A DNA stretch of 64,000 nt, from contig JAFACG010000017.1 in assembly GCA_023425645.1 (NCBI GenBank), positions 1-64,000 of the forward strand. Reading direction: 5' to 3'. This document shows positions 28,748-38,232 of this stretch, one piece after another. The first letter of the stretch is position 1. Each line of letters starts with the position of its first letter. The notes beneath the pieces were generated by a model that had not been told where the DNA came from, searched no databases, and saw nothing but the letters and a program-made list of their open reading frames with translations. Origin of the DNA: Pseudomonadota bacterium. GTDB taxonomy: Bacteria > Pseudomonadota > Gammaproteobacteria > Burkholderiales > Burkholderiaceae_B. Both the position numbers and the translations under genes were made by a program.

Positions 28748-31700
28748 ATGAATGCTCCACTCAACAAGCCCCACAAGGCCATGTTGGAGTCCGTGTCGCT
28801 GGACGATAAATACACTATCGAACAGGGGCGCGCCTACATGAGCGGCACCCAGGCGCTGGTGCGCCTGCCCATGTTGCAGAAAGAACGCGACCGGCGCGCC
28901 GGCCTGAACACGGCCGGCTTTGTATCAGGCTACCGGGGCTCTCCGCTGGGCGGCCTGGACCTGGCATTCTGGCAGGCCGACAAGCACCTGAAGGAACACG
29001 ACATCGTCTTCAAGCCGGGGCTGAACGAGGACCTGGCCGCCACGGCGGTCTGGGGCAGCCAGCAGACCAATCTGTACGACGGCGCCCAGTACGACGGCGT
29101 GTTCGGCATGTGGTATGGCAAGGGGCCGGGAGTGGACCGTTCCATGGACGTGCTCAAGCACGCCAACTCCGCCGGCAGCTCGCGCCACGGCGGCGTGCTG
29201 GTGCTGGCGGGCGATGACCACGGCGCCAAATCCTCCACCGTGGCCCACCAGTCCGAACACGTCTTCGCGGCCGCCGGCATTCCCGTGCTGTATCCGGCCA
29301 ATGTGCAGGAATATCTGGACTTCGGCCAGCACGGCTGGGCCATGAGCCGCTTCTCGGGCCTGTGGGTGGCGCTCAAGTGCGTCACGGAAGTGGTCGAATC
29401 CAACGCCTCGGTGGACCTGGATCCGGAGCGCGTGCAGATCGTGCTGCCGCAGATCGAGGACCTGCCCGCCGACGGGCTGAACATACGCTGGCCGGACCCG
29501 CCGCTGGTCCAGGAAGCGCGCATGATGAACCACAAGTGGTATGCCGCCCTGGCCTACGTGCGCGCCAACAAGCTCAACCGTATTGAAATCGACTCCCCGC
29601 AGGCGCGCTTTGGCATCATGACCGCCGGCAAGGCCTATCTGGACACCCGCCAGGCGCTGGCCGACCTGGGCCTGTCCGATCAGTTGTGCTCCGAGCTGGG
29701 CATACGCCTGCTCAAGGTCGGCTGCATCTGGCCGCTGGACGCGCAGGATGCGCGCCAGTTCGCCACCGGCCTGACGGAAATCCTGGTCATCGAAGAAAAG
29801 CGCCAGATCCTGGAGTACGCCCTGAAGGAGGAGCTGTACAACTGGCGCGACGACGTGCGCCCCAAGATCTACGGCAAGTTCGACGAGACCGAACACGGCG
29901 GCGGCGAATGGTCCATGCCGCGCTCGCCCTGGCTGCTGCCCGCGCAGGGCGAATTGTCCCCCGCCGTCATTGCGCGCGCCATCGCGCGCCGCCTGAACAC
30001 CATGGACATTCCGGACGAGCTGCGCGCCCGCATCCAGGCGCGCCTGGCCATCCTGGACGCCAAGGACCGCGAAGCCCGCGTGCCGCGCGTGACCGCCGAG
30101 CGCAAGCCCTGGTTCTGTTCCGGCTGTCCGCACAACACGTCCACCCGCGTGCCCGAAGGCTCGCGCGCCATGGCCGGCATAGGCTGCCACTACATGACGA
30201 TCTGGATGGACCGCAGCACTTCCACCTTCAGCCACATGGGCGGGGAAGGCGTGGCCTGGATAGGCCAGCAGCCCTTCACCAAGGAAAAACACGTCTTCGC
30301 CAACCTGGGCGACGGCACCTACTTCCACTCCGGCATCCTGGCCATACGCGCCTCGATCGCCGCCAACTCCAACATCACCTACAAGATCCTGTACAACGAC
30401 GCCGTGGCCATGACGGGCGGTCAGCCGGTGGACGGGGTGCTCAAGGTCACGGACGTGATTGCCCAGGTCCATGCCGAAGGCGCCAAGAAGATCGTGGTGG
30501 TCACCGACGAGCCGGAAAAATTCAAGGGCGTGAGCCTGGCCGGCAATCCGCCTGTCTACCACCGCGACGAACTGGACCGCGTCCAGCGCGAGCTGCGCGA
30601 CATTCCGGGCACCACGGTGCTGGTCTACGACCAGACCTGCGCCACCGAGAAACGCCGCCGCCGCAAGAAAGGCACCTACCCGGATCCCGCCCTGCGCGCC
30701 TTCATCAACGACACGGTCTGCGAAGGCTGCGGCGACTGCTCGGTCAAATCCAACTGCCTGTCCGTGGAGCCCCTGGAAACGCCGCTGGGCACCAAGCGCA
30801 CCATCAACCAGTCCTCGTGCAACAAGGACTTCTCCTGCGTGAACGGCTTCTGTCCCAGCTTCGTCACGCTGAAAGGCGCTCAATTGCGCAAGCCGCAGGC
30901 CAAGGGCCGCTCGCTGGAGTCCTTCCACCTGACGGACCTGCCCCTGCCCGTGCTGCCTGAGCTGGACAAGACCTTCGGCATCCTGATCGCGGGCATAGGC
31001 GGCACCGGCGTCATCACCGTCGGCGGCCTGCTGGGCATGGCGGCCCATCTGGAGAACAAGGGCGTCACGGTCCTGGACATGGCCGGCCTGGCCCAGAAGG
31101 GCGGCGCGGTGCTCAGCCACGTCCAGATCGCCCGCCATCCCGACCTGCTGCACGCCACCCGCGTGCCCACGGGCGAAGCGTCGCTGCTCATCGGCAGCGA
31201 CGCCCTGGTCAGCGCCTCCACCGAAGTGCTGAGCCGCGTGAGCCGCGACCAGACCCGCGCCATCATCAACACCGCCGCCAGCCCGACCTCGGACCTGATC
31301 GGCAACGCGCACTGGAAGTTCCCTCTGAAGACGGCCTGCACCGACATCGAGAACGCCATCGGCAGCCACACCCGCTACCTGGACGCCAACGCCCTGGCCG
31401 TGCACGTGATGGGCGACGCCATCTACGCCAATCCCATCCTGCTGGGCTACGCCTTCCAGCGCGGCTGGATTCCGCTGCAGATGAACAGCCTGCTGCGCGC
31501 CATCGAACTGAACGGCGTGGCCGTGGAAGCCAACCGCCAGGCCTTCCAATGGGGCCGGCTGGCCGCCGCGCGCGGCATGCAGGCGCTGATGGAAGGCTCG
31601 GAGCCCAGCGCCCGCCCCGTCGCCTTTCCCGAAACCGTGCAGTCCCTGGTCAAGCGGATGGAGGCCCACCTGAGCGCCTACCAGAATCCGGACTGGGCCC

Positions 31701-32305
31701 AGCGCTACCGCGACGCCATCGACCCCCTGCTGGCGCGCGAAGCCCGGCTGGGGCTGGACAAGTCCCTGCCCCTGACCCGCACGGCTGCCACTCAACTGGC
31801 CAGGCTGATGAGCTACAAGGACGAGTACGAAGTCGCGCGCCTCTATACCGACCCGGCTTTCCTGGACAAGCTGCGCGCCCAGTTCGCCGGAGAACCGGGC
31901 ACGGACTATCAGATCCAGTATCATCTGGCGCCGCCCATCCTGGGACGCAAGAACAGCCAGGGCCAGCCCATCAAGAGCCGTTTCGGGCCTTCCACCATGA
32001 CGCTGTTCCGCTTCCTGGCGCGGCTGCGCGGCCTGCGCGGCACGCCGCTGGACGTGTTCGGCTACAGTCAGGAACGCCGCCACGAACGCCAGGGCATCGA
32101 GGATTACCTGGCCGACCTGGCCGAGGTCTGCGAACACCTGAACGCGGACAATATCGAAACCGCCCAGCGCTGGCTGAGCTACCCTGAACTGATACGCGGC
32201 TATGGCTACATCAAGGAAGCCGGACGCCTGAAGGCCTATGCGCTGCGCGAACAGCAGCGCGGCCAGTTCCGGGCGCGCACCGAACCGCGCCAGCACGTCG
32301 CCTGA
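28748..32305 (+). CDS. fused indolepyruvate ferredoxin oxidoreductase (alpha-gamma)
   Basis: An 1185-residue enzyme converting indolepyruvate and other aryl pyruvates to aryl-acetyl-CoA with ferredoxin as acceptor. Domains in order: pyrimidine-binding (about 20-300), TPP-binding (about 440-660, NLGDGTYFHSG and YNDAVAMTGG), a Cys-rich Fe-S part (VCEGCGDCS, SSCNKDFSC) at about 655-700, the gamma domain (IAGIGGTGVITVGGLLG) from about 735, and the DUF6537 tail. AGGAG precedes the ATG by eight bases. It takes part in tryptophan/aromatic amino acid breakdown. Confidence 0.93.
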   Translation: MNAPLNKPHKAMLESVSLDDKYTIEQGRAYMSGTQALVRLPMLQKERDRRAGLNTAGFVSGYRGSPLGGLDLAFWQADKHLKEHDIVFKPGLNEDLAATAVWGSQQTNLYDGAQYDGVFGMWYGKGPGVDRSMDVLKHANSAGSSRHGGVLVLAGDDHGAKSSTVAHQSEHVFAAAGIPVLYPANVQEYLDFGQHGWAMSRFSGLWVALKCVTEVVESNASVDLDPERVQIVLPQIEDLPADGLNIRWPDPPLVQEARMMNHKWYAALAYVRANKLNRIEIDSPQARFGIMTAGKAYLDTRQALADLGLSDQLCSELGIRLLKVGCIWPLDAQDARQFATGLTEILVIEEKRQILEYALKEELYNWRDDVRPKIYGKFDETEHGGGEWSMPRSPWLLPAQGELSPAVIARAIARRLNTMDIPDELRARIQARLAILDAKDREARVPRVTAERKPWFCSGCPHNTSTRVPEGSRAMAGIGCHYMTIWMDRSTSTFSHMGGEGVAWIGQQPFTKEKHVFANLGDGTYFHSGILAIRASIAANSNITYKILYNDAVAMTGGQPVDGVLKVTDVIAQVHAEGAKKIVVVTDEPEKFKGVSLAGNPPVYHRDELDRVQRELRDIPGTTVLVYDQTCATEKRRRRKKGTYPDPALRAFINDTVCEGCGDCSVKSNCLSVEPLETPLGTKRTINQSSCNKDFSCVNGFCPSFVTLKGAQLRKPQAKGRSLESFHLTDLPLPVLPELDKTFGILIAGIGGTGVITVGGLLGMAAHLENKGVTVLDMAGLAQKGGAVLSHVQIARHPDLLHATRVPTGEASLLIGSDALVSASTEVLSRVSRDQTRAIINTAASPTSDLIGNAHWKFPLKTACTDIENAIGSHTRYLDANALAVHVMGDAIYANPILLGYAFQRGWIPLQMNSLLRAIELNGVAVEANRQAFQWGRLAAARGMQALMEGSEPSARPVAFPETVQSLVKRMEAHLSAYQNPDWAQRYRDAIDPLLAREARLGLDKSLPLTRTAATQLARLMSYKDEYEVARLYTDPAFLDKLRAQFAGEPGTDYQIQYHLAPPILGRKNSQGQPIKSRFGPSTMTLFRFLARLRGLRGTPLDVFGYSQERRHERQGIEDYLADLAEVCEHLNADNIETAQRWLSYPELIRGYGYIKEAGRLKAYALREQQRGQFRARTEPRQHVA

Positions 32306-32400
32306 GCACGCGCCAAAGCGCACCGGCTCCCTCGTTCGCGAAGGGGCCGGAACTCCCCACACCTCCCCGGGCGGTGCCGGTTCCCGCCGCTCGTTTCCAG

Positions 32401-32431
32401 CCCCGGACCGGATCAGGTCCGGGGCCTTTTT
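32401..32431 (+). terminator. Rho-independent terminator after the oxidoreductase gene
   Basis: CCCCGGACC (32401-32409), loop GGATCA, GGTCCGGGG (32416-32424), then CCTTTTT. Confidence 0.87.
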
Positions 32432-32526
32432 ACCGCAGGGCCCAGCGGGAAAAACTGTCATACAATCGAGGCGAATCCAATCTTCGTTCCGCCGCCGGCG
32501 CCCGGCGCGGCGCGGGACAGCTCCTT

Positions 32527-34416
32527 ATGCGCCACCTCATCTATCTGTTCGTTCCCTCGGCCCTGATCCTGCTGACCTCTTTCCGGCTGGCCTTCGCATT
32601 CTGGCAATGGCCGCGCGTGCGCCAGGCCGGCGGCCTCGTTCCCGTGCTGCTGGGCGGACTGCGCATCGACGCGCTGATGATCGCCGCCCTGTGCGCGCCG
32701 GTCGCCCTGCTGGCTCCCTGGCTGGGCCACCATGCCTGGGCCACGACCGCAGCCGCGGTCTGGTTCACGTTCGCCTGGTTCATGCTGGCCCTGCTGGAAG
32801 TGTCCACGCCCCAGTTCATCATCGAATACGACACCCGGCCCAACCGCCTCTACGTGGACTACCTCAAGCACCCCCAGGAAGTCCTGGGCATGCTCTGGAA
32901 AGGCTACAAGCTGATGATCGCCGCCGCCCTGGCGGGCCTGGCGCTGATCGTCTGGTCGGGCTGGACGATTTTCGGCAACTCCGCCCCCGATCCCGTCATG
33001 AGCTGGTGGCTGCGTCCCCTGTGGATGCTGGCCGCCGCCGCCCTGTGCGCCCTGGCCATACGCGGCACGCCGGCGCACCGTCCCATCAATCCCTCCACCG
33101 TGGCCTGGTGCGGCGACAGCATGGTCAATACCCTGCCCCTGAACTCGCTATACAACGTGGCCTATGCCGTCTACAGCATGAAGAACGAGCGTTCGGCGCA
33201 GGACATCTACGGCCACATGGATCCGCAGCGCATGAACGAGATCGTGCGCCAAGCCGCGCAGTTGCCGCCCGGCCCCGCGGCCCTGCCCACCCTGCACCGC
33301 CAGCAGCCCACCCACGCCCGGCCCCGCAAGCCCAAGCTGGTGCTGATCGTCGAGGAAAGCCTGGGCGCGCAGTACGTGGGCAACCTGGGCGGCGCGGGCC
33401 TGACGCCGGAGCTGGACCAGCTGGCCCTGACGGGCTGGAACTTCCGTCGCGCCTACGCCACCGGCACCCGCTCGGTGCGCGGCCTGGAAGCCGTCAGTGC
33501 GGGCTTCCCGCCCACCGTGGCCGACGCCGCGCTGCGCCTGCCCGGCTCCCAGAGCCGCTTCTTCACCCTGGCCCAGCTGCTCAAGGAACAAGGCTACCGC
33601 TCGCGCTTCATCTACGGCGGCGAAGCCCACTTCGACAACATGAAGAGCTTCTTCCTGGGCAACGGCTTCGACGAGCTGCATGAACAGTCCAGCTTCGAGT
33701 CGCCGCAATTCGTGGGCACCTGGGGCGCCAGCGACGAGGACATGTTCAACAAGCTGCACGAGCTGCTCAGCCGGGACGGCGACCAGCCAACGCTGACGCT
33801 GGCCTTCTCGGTCAGCAATCACTCGCCCTGGGAGTATCCGGCCGGCCGCATCCAGGTGCAGGGCGACCCGGCCACCGTGGAGAACACCGTGCGCTACGCG
33901 GACTGGGCCATCGGCGATTTCTTCCGCAAGGCGCGCGCGGCCGACTACTGGGACGACACCCTGTTCCTGATCGTGGCCGATCACGACTCGCGCGTGGGCG
34001 GCGCCAGCCTGGTGCCTCTCAAGCACTTCCACATTCCCGCCCTGATCCTGGGCGGCGGCGTGCCGGCCCGCCAGGACGAACGCATCATCAGCCAGATCGA
34101 CCTGGCGCCCACCCTGCTCTCGCTCATGGGCATAGACTGCGAACACCCCATGATAGGACGCGACCTGACCCGCCAGGACAGCGGCCGGGCCATGATGCAG
34201 TACTACGAGAACTACGGCTACCTGAAGGGCGACATCCTGACCGTGCTGGCCCCGCACCAGGAACCCGGCCAGTACCGCTTCACCGCGCCGGACCAGTATG
34301 TCCCCTTGCCAGAAATCGACGCGGCCCTGGCCGAAGAAGCCCTGGCCCATGTGCTCTGGCCCAGCTGGGCCTACCACGAGCATGCCTACTCCCTGCCCCA
34401 CTTGCAGACCCGCTGA
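32527..34416 (+). CDS. LTA synthase/OpgB-like sulfatase-fold membrane phosphotransferase
   Basis: A 629-residue protein with about five N-terminal membrane segments (to about residue 180) and an extracytoplasmic alkaline-phosphatase/sulfatase domain. Metal-site segments are VLIVEESLGAQYVGN and IVADHDSR; the probable Thr nucleophile lies in YATGTRSVRG. Relatives transfer phosphoglycerol to glucans or phosphoethanolamine to envelope glycans. The acceptor here is unknown. It stands alone, ending just before a tRNA-Pro gene. Confidence 0.82.
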   Translation: MRHLIYLFVPSALILLTSFRLAFAFWQWPRVRQAGGLVPVLLGGLRIDALMIAALCAPVALLAPWLGHHAWATTAAAVWFTFAWFMLALLEVSTPQFIIEYDTRPNRLYVDYLKHPQEVLGMLWKGYKLMIAAALAGLALIVWSGWTIFGNSAPDPVMSWWLRPLWMLAAAALCALAIRGTPAHRPINPSTVAWCGDSMVNTLPLNSLYNVAYAVYSMKNERSAQDIYGHMDPQRMNEIVRQAAQLPPGPAALPTLHRQQPTHARPRKPKLVLIVEESLGAQYVGNLGGAGLTPELDQLALTGWNFRRAYATGTRSVRGLEAVSAGFPPTVADAALRLPGSQSRFFTLAQLLKEQGYRSRFIYGGEAHFDNMKSFFLGNGFDELHEQSSFESPQFVGTWGASDEDMFNKLHELLSRDGDQPTLTLAFSVSNHSPWEYPAGRIQVQGDPATVENTVRYADWAIGDFFRKARAADYWDDTLFLIVADHDSRVGGASLVPLKHFHIPALILGGGVPARQDERIISQIDLAPTLLSLMGIDCEHPMIGRDLTRQDSGRAMMQYYENYGYLKGDILTVLAPHQEPGQYRFTAPDQYVPLPEIDAALAEEALAHVLWPSWAYHEHAYSLPHLQTR

Positions 34417-34491
34417 GGCGGCCCGGATGGCATTCACGCTGTCCGAGCCTTGACCTTGAGGCGAAATCCATCTATGATGCTTGTCTTTAGT

Positions 34492-34568
<77 letters not shown>

Positions 34569-34576
34569 CCCCTTTG

Positions 34577-34604
34577 AAAAAGCACCGTTCACCGGTGCTT
34601 TTTT
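34577..34604 (+). terminator. terminator after tRNA-Pro copy 1
   Basis: AAGCACCG, loop TTCAC, CGGTGCTT followed by further T, starting nine bases after the tRNA. Confidence 0.85.
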
Positions 34605-34648
34605 GCTATTGGCCCCCTACGGGGCGGACCTGATCGGCAAAGAACGCC

Positions 34649-34909
34649 ATGAGCAATCTGAACATCCTGGGTTTGAGCTGTTTGGCCCTGTTTCTGGCGC
34701 TGCTGACCCTGCCCACGGCCTTTCTGCTGCTGCCCGTTCTGCTCCTGCCCGCCCTCTCGTGCCTGATCAGCATCCTGGTCTACCGGCGCGGCCTGCGCGG
34801 ACAGAAGCGCCCTCCAGGCCTGAAGATCATCGCGCTGCTGCCCATTCCGGTGGCGCTGACCGTTTTCTGGATCTGCTTCCAATGGATCTCCACCCGCTAC
34901 CGGGCCTGA
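34649..34909 (+). CDS. small membrane protein of unknown function
   Basis: An 86-residue very hydrophobic protein with two or three membrane segments and a short basic loop (YRRGLRGQKRPPG) between them. No family recognised. The Shine-Dalgarno is weak. It lies just inside the segment bounded by the two tRNA-Pro genes and is convergent with the DUF421 gene. Confidence 0.6.
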   Translation: MSNLNILGLSCLALFLALLTLPTAFLLLPVLLLPALSCLISILVYRRGLRGQKRPPGLKIIALLPIPVALTVFWICFQWISTRYRA

Positions 34910-34922
34910 GAAGCACCGAAAC

Positions 34923-35411
34923 CTAGCTTTTCTTCAAAAAGCTCAGCTTTCCATTGGGCTCGATGTAGGCGACCCGAACCTCGTCCAGCGACTCGATGCC
35001 TGCGAGCCGCATCTCGCTCATGATCTCCTCCCGGGTCACGTATTCCCGCCTCATGTTGTGCCATTGCAGCTCCCCGTCGCGGACCACGCAGACCTTGCGC
35101 GCGGTCGCCAGCCTGTTCAGCAGAGGAAAGCGATACATCAGCCAATCGATGATGTACCCCCAGGCCACGATGGTGGCCGCCACCAGCAAGCCATCGGTCA
35201 GCGAATTGCTGCCGCCGGTCATGGCATTGCCGCTGGCGTCGGCAATCAGCAACAGGATCAGCAGATCGGCCGGGCCCAGCGAGCCGAGCTCGCGCCGGCC
35301 CGCCAGCCGGAGCAGGATGAACAATACGAAATACACGACGGTTCCCCGGAGCACGGACTCCAGGACCGGATTCTCCAGTTCGAAAGCCGTGCTCCAGATG
35401 GCGCCGTCCAT
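34923..35411 (-). CDS. DUF421 (YetF-like) membrane protein
   Basis: A 162-residue protein with three N-terminal membrane segments, the motif LLRLAGRRELGSLGPADLL and a small cytoplasmic alpha/beta domain (VRDGELQWHNMRREYVTREE). DUF421 proteins are widespread; some are linked to spore or envelope stress, but no reaction is established. It is 13 bases downstream of the cytochrome c gene on the same strand and could be the third gene of that unit. Confidence 0.82.
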   Translation of the reverse strand: MDGAIWSTAFELENPVLESVLRGTVVYFVLFILLRLAGRRELGSLGPADLLILLLIADASGNAMTGGSNSLTDGLLVAATIVAWGYIIDWLMYRFPLLNRLATARKVCVVRDGELQWHNMRREYVTREEIMSEMRLAGIESLDEVRVAYIEPNGKLSFLKKS

Positions 35412-35424
35412 GCCGCTCTCCCGG

Positions 35425-35841
35425 TCAGTTCAGATCGAAATACTGATGATCCTTGGGCCGTTGGGCCGCCACGTCCTTGGCGGTGACCTTGTCAGTGTAA
35501 TTATCGCCGAAATGCGTGCGGATATAATTGACCACTTCGGCAATCTGCTCGTCGTTGAGCACGCCTCCCAGGCCCGGCATGCCCTTGTTGCCCACCATCA
35601 CCATGAAGATGGGGTAGCCGGCGGCCGCCAGTTTGGGATTGTTGGCCAGGGCCGGATACTTGCCGGCTCCTTCGGCGCCTTTACCCCCGGCCATGTGGCA
35701 GGAAATACAGACCTGGTCGTAGATCTCCTGGCCGGTCTTCTGGGTGAATACCTCCGTGTCCCCGCCCACCACGGCCGTATCGGCCATGCTGACGCTCAGC
35801 AGGCCCGAAGCAATGAAAACAGCAAGCGATCGCAGAATCAT
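35425..35841 (-). CDS. periplasmic cytochrome c, partner of flavin amine oxidase
   Basis: A 138-residue class I cytochrome c. The signal peptide is MILRSLAVFIASGLLSVSMA. The heme site is CISCH (C45, C48, H49), and the probable axial Met is M88 in KGMPGLGG. The start overlaps the stop of the amine oxidase gene as ATGA, so the two are made together. By analogy with the NicA2-CycN pair of nicotine degradation, it is likely the electron acceptor of that enzyme. Confidence 0.87.
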   Translation of the reverse strand: MILRSLAVFIASGLLSVSMADTAVVGGDTEVFTQKTGQEIYDQVCISCHMAGGKGAEGAGKYPALANNPKLAAAGYPIFMVMVGNKGMPGLGGVLNDEQIAEVVNYIRTHFGDNYTDKVTAKDVAAQRPKDHQYFDLN

Positions 35842-37466
35842 GACTTGTCTCCTTGATTGTCGGCCTGACGATTGCCCGTCACGTGCGCGTGCAGGCGGGT
35901 AATGGCGTTCAGGGCGGACAGGATCGCGCCCTCCTGCCAGGCATTCACATACGAGGCGTGCTCGCCGGCCAGCACCAGATTGCCGTCGATCTTGCACAGA
36001 CTCTCGTAGTGCGCCTTGCGGGTCTGTTCGGTCCACATGCCGTAGCAGCCCAGCGTCCAGGGCACGCGGTGCCAGGCCACGGACACGCCGCTCTCGAACT
36101 CGTCCTTGTATTGCTTGTGGATCTGCGCGCCATATTCCACCGCCTTCTGGACCCGCTCCTCCGGGCTGAGCGATGACCATTCCATGGCTGAAGGGCCGAA
36201 CATGTATCCGCCCAGCAGCACGCCTTTCCTGGAGGACAACATGCCAGTGCTGGGATAGGAGATCTGCGTGATGGGCAGATCCGTATAGGTGATGCCGCCG
36301 TAGATGGCCTCATCGTCCTCCCAGAAGCGCCGCTTGAACTGCAGGCCGATCTTGACCGAAGGGGCGTACGGCACGGCGTCGATGGCGGCCAGCATTTCCT
36401 TGCTGGCATCCAGTTCGATCTGGCTGAGGATGGACAGGGGAATCGTGCATACGCACCAGTCCGCCGTTTCCTTGGACTCCTTGCCGCTGTTGTGGTCCGT
36501 ATAGGCCACGGTGACCTTGCCGTCGGCTTGCTTGATGGCCGTCACCTTGGCGTTGAAGGTGATCAAGCCCTCCAGTTCCCGGCCGAAGGCCGCGCCGATC
36601 TGGTCCATGCCCCCCACCGGCTGGAACATGGTCTGCTGGAACTCGTACAGGTCGTGGATGCCCATGTTGTGCCAGACATCGGACCGGACGATGTCGGTCA
36701 GGGCCAGGGGTTCGGAAAATATGGGCTCTGCCCCCAGCCCGCCGCCCGCATCGCGCTCGAAGCCGCGCACCGAGGAACTGGCCATGCCCTTGACATACGC
36801 CATGTTCTTGTCCAAGGCTCCCCAGCTGCGCAGCGCCTCCAGCATCCGCTCCTGGTCTTCCTTGGACAGGGGCTCGTCCAGCTTGCCGGCATTGATGGCT
36901 TTGGACATCAGTTCGGCCACCTGCCCCTGAAAGTCGGCGTGGATATGGCGAAAACGCTGCGGCGTGCCGTTGAAATGGCCGCTGCTGTGCAGATAGGCGT
37001 TGAAGTTGTACTGGATGAAGGGTTCCAGCTTGACGTTCAGGCGCTTGCAGTAATCCAGCAAGGCGCGGTGGTGGAAAGGAATCCGCCATGGACCGGGATT
37101 GATGTACTGGTCCTTGTCGAACTTGACGTCCTGCCTGGCTCCGCCCAGTTCGGTAAAGCTGTCCCCGCCGTGGAGCGACCAGTTGCGGCCGCCGACCTTC
37201 TCGCGGTATTCCAGGATCTTGACCTTGTAGCCCGCATTGCGCAGCTCCAGCGCCGACACCATGCCGGCCAGTCCCGCGCCCAGGACCAGCACGGTGGTGC
37301 CCTCCCTGGGCTTGCCCTCCAGCCGGATGGGGCCGTCGTAGCTGCCCTCGGCCGCATGTCCCAGCTTCATCATCGCCTGGTACATGGCGGCGCCGCCGGC
37401 GGCGTACCCCACCATGGTCAGGAAACGCCGCCGTGTCAGCGTCTGGCTCTCTAGCAATATGCTCAT
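35838..37466 (-). CDS. Tat-exported flavin amine oxidase/dehydrogenase
   Basis: A 542-residue FAD protein of the monoamine oxidase family. A Tat signal (TLTRRRFLTMVGYAAGGAAM) leads into the FAD Rossmann motif VLGAGLAG (61-68) and GGRNW. The C-terminal FAD contact is GEHASYVNAWQEGAILSA. GAGGAG precedes the ATG at 37466, deciding against an upstream start at 37502. The folded enzyme would be exported with FAD to the periplasm, next to its cytochrome c. The amine substrate cannot be deduced. Confidence 0.88.
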   Translation of the reverse strand: MSILLESQTLTRRRFLTMVGYAAGGAAMYQAMMKLGHAAEGSYDGPIRLEGKPREGTTVLVLGAGLAGMVSALELRNAGYKVKILEYREKVGGRNWSLHGGDSFTELGGARQDVKFDKDQYINPGPWRIPFHHRALLDYCKRLNVKLEPFIQYNFNAYLHSSGHFNGTPQRFRHIHADFQGQVAELMSKAINAGKLDEPLSKEDQERMLEALRSWGALDKNMAYVKGMASSSVRGFERDAGGGLGAEPIFSEPLALTDIVRSDVWHNMGIHDLYEFQQTMFQPVGGMDQIGAAFGRELEGLITFNAKVTAIKQADGKVTVAYTDHNSGKESKETADWCVCTIPLSILSQIELDASKEMLAAIDAVPYAPSVKIGLQFKRRFWEDDEAIYGGITYTDLPITQISYPSTGMLSSRKGVLLGGYMFGPSAMEWSSLSPEERVQKAVEYGAQIHKQYKDEFESGVSVAWHRVPWTLGCYGMWTEQTRKAHYESLCKIDGNLVLAGEHASYVNAWQEGAILSALNAITRLHAHVTGNRQADNQGDKS

Positions 37467-37808
37467 CTCGTTCTCTCCTCTGGAAAACCCGATGAGCAGC
37501 ACTCGCGCCCTGTTCTATTTTTGACCCCCGGTGCTCTGAATGCCGCCCATTTCTGAAAAACAAACAAGGATCACAAAGCAAGGATTTAGCGTGGTCGCTC
37601 GAACAAACTATAGCTCAGCGGGATGGGCAAACCAGAGTAGGGATACAGACATTTACAGCGAAGCAGCTAATTTTCACCTTAAAGCACTTATTCGTTCTTC
37701 TAATTACAGGGCGGTAACTAATTTTGACCTTAAAGCATTTATTCGTTGACAATGAACGAGGCGCTGCTTGCCAATTTCAAAAACCGGGGATATAATTTTT
37801 TTCTTAGT
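37467..37808. other. A+T-rich gap before tRNA-Pro copy 2
   Basis: This 342-base stretch is clearly richer in A+T than its surroundings and has no convincing gene. An open frame at 37540-37749 has odd composition and no ribosome site. The stretch contains two near-identical 30-base direct repeats (listed separately) and poly-T just before the tRNA. Confidence 0.55.
37667..37747. repeat. two 30-base direct repeats
   Basis: Copies at 37667-37696 and 37718-37747 begin CTAATTTT and end TTATTCGTT; they share ACCTTAAAGCA in the middle and differ at only two positions. Copy starts are 51 bases apart. They lie 62 bases before the second tRNA-Pro. Confidence 0.85.
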
Positions 37809-37885
<77 letters not shown>

Positions 37886-37893
37886 CCTAATGC

Positions 37894-37935
37894 AACGGCC
37901 TTTTTGGAAAGATCCAAAAAGGCCGTTTTCATTTT
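37894..37935 (+). terminator. terminator after tRNA-Pro copy 2
   Basis: A 15-bp perfect stem from AACGGCCTTTTTGGA (37894-37908) to 37913-37927 with loop AAGA, then TTTCATTTT. It is near-symmetrical and may also end transcripts of the minus-strand gene at 37989. Confidence 0.85.
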
Positions 37936-37988
37936 GCAGGGCAAAGCCAGCCTCGCCGTCATGGGCGAAGCCGGCTCAAAAAAGGAGT

Positions 37989-38210
37989 TCAGTCCAGCGC
38001 CTTCACCTGCCGGTCGATTTCAATGGCGCCCACGCCTTCCACCCGCTCAAGAAGATCCAGAAGAGGGCTGTCGATGGAGCCCGAGACGAGCCCGACCGTG
38101 CGCATCTCCCGCTCGACGAGCAGGCCGACGCGCCGGCAGTCCTCCACGACCTGCTCGAAGCGGTCGCGCCAGGCATCCTGAATGATGATGTTCAATCGAA
38201 TATAGGACAT
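37989..38210 (-). CDS. small stand-alone I9-propeptide-like protein next to subtilase
   Basis: A 73-residue protein with beta-alpha-beta-alpha-beta order: SYIRLNIII, DAWRDRFEQVVEDCRRVGL, EREMRTVGLVSGSI, DSPLLDLLERVEG, VGAIEIDRQV. This order and the ending (short helix, then V-x-x-IE-D) resemble the I9 fold of subtilisin propeptides, which chaperone and inhibit their protease. It starts 22 bases after the subtilase stop on the same strand. Function as inhibitor or folding helper is inferred; no family was confirmed. Confidence 0.6.
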   Translation of the reverse strand: MSYIRLNIIIQDAWRDRFEQVVEDCRRVGLLVEREMRTVGLVSGSIDSPLLDLLERVEGVGAIEIDRQVKALD

Positions 38211-38232
38211 GGCAATCCAGAACAAAAAATGA

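Noticed and set aside
37608..37645. TAGCTCAGCGGG resembling a tRNA D-arm fragment
   Set aside because: No matching anticodon or T arm follows at tRNA spacing; likely chance.
37540..37749. 69-codon open frame in the A+T-rich block
   Set aside because: No ribosome site and no homology recognised; the repeated peptide only reflects the DNA repeat.
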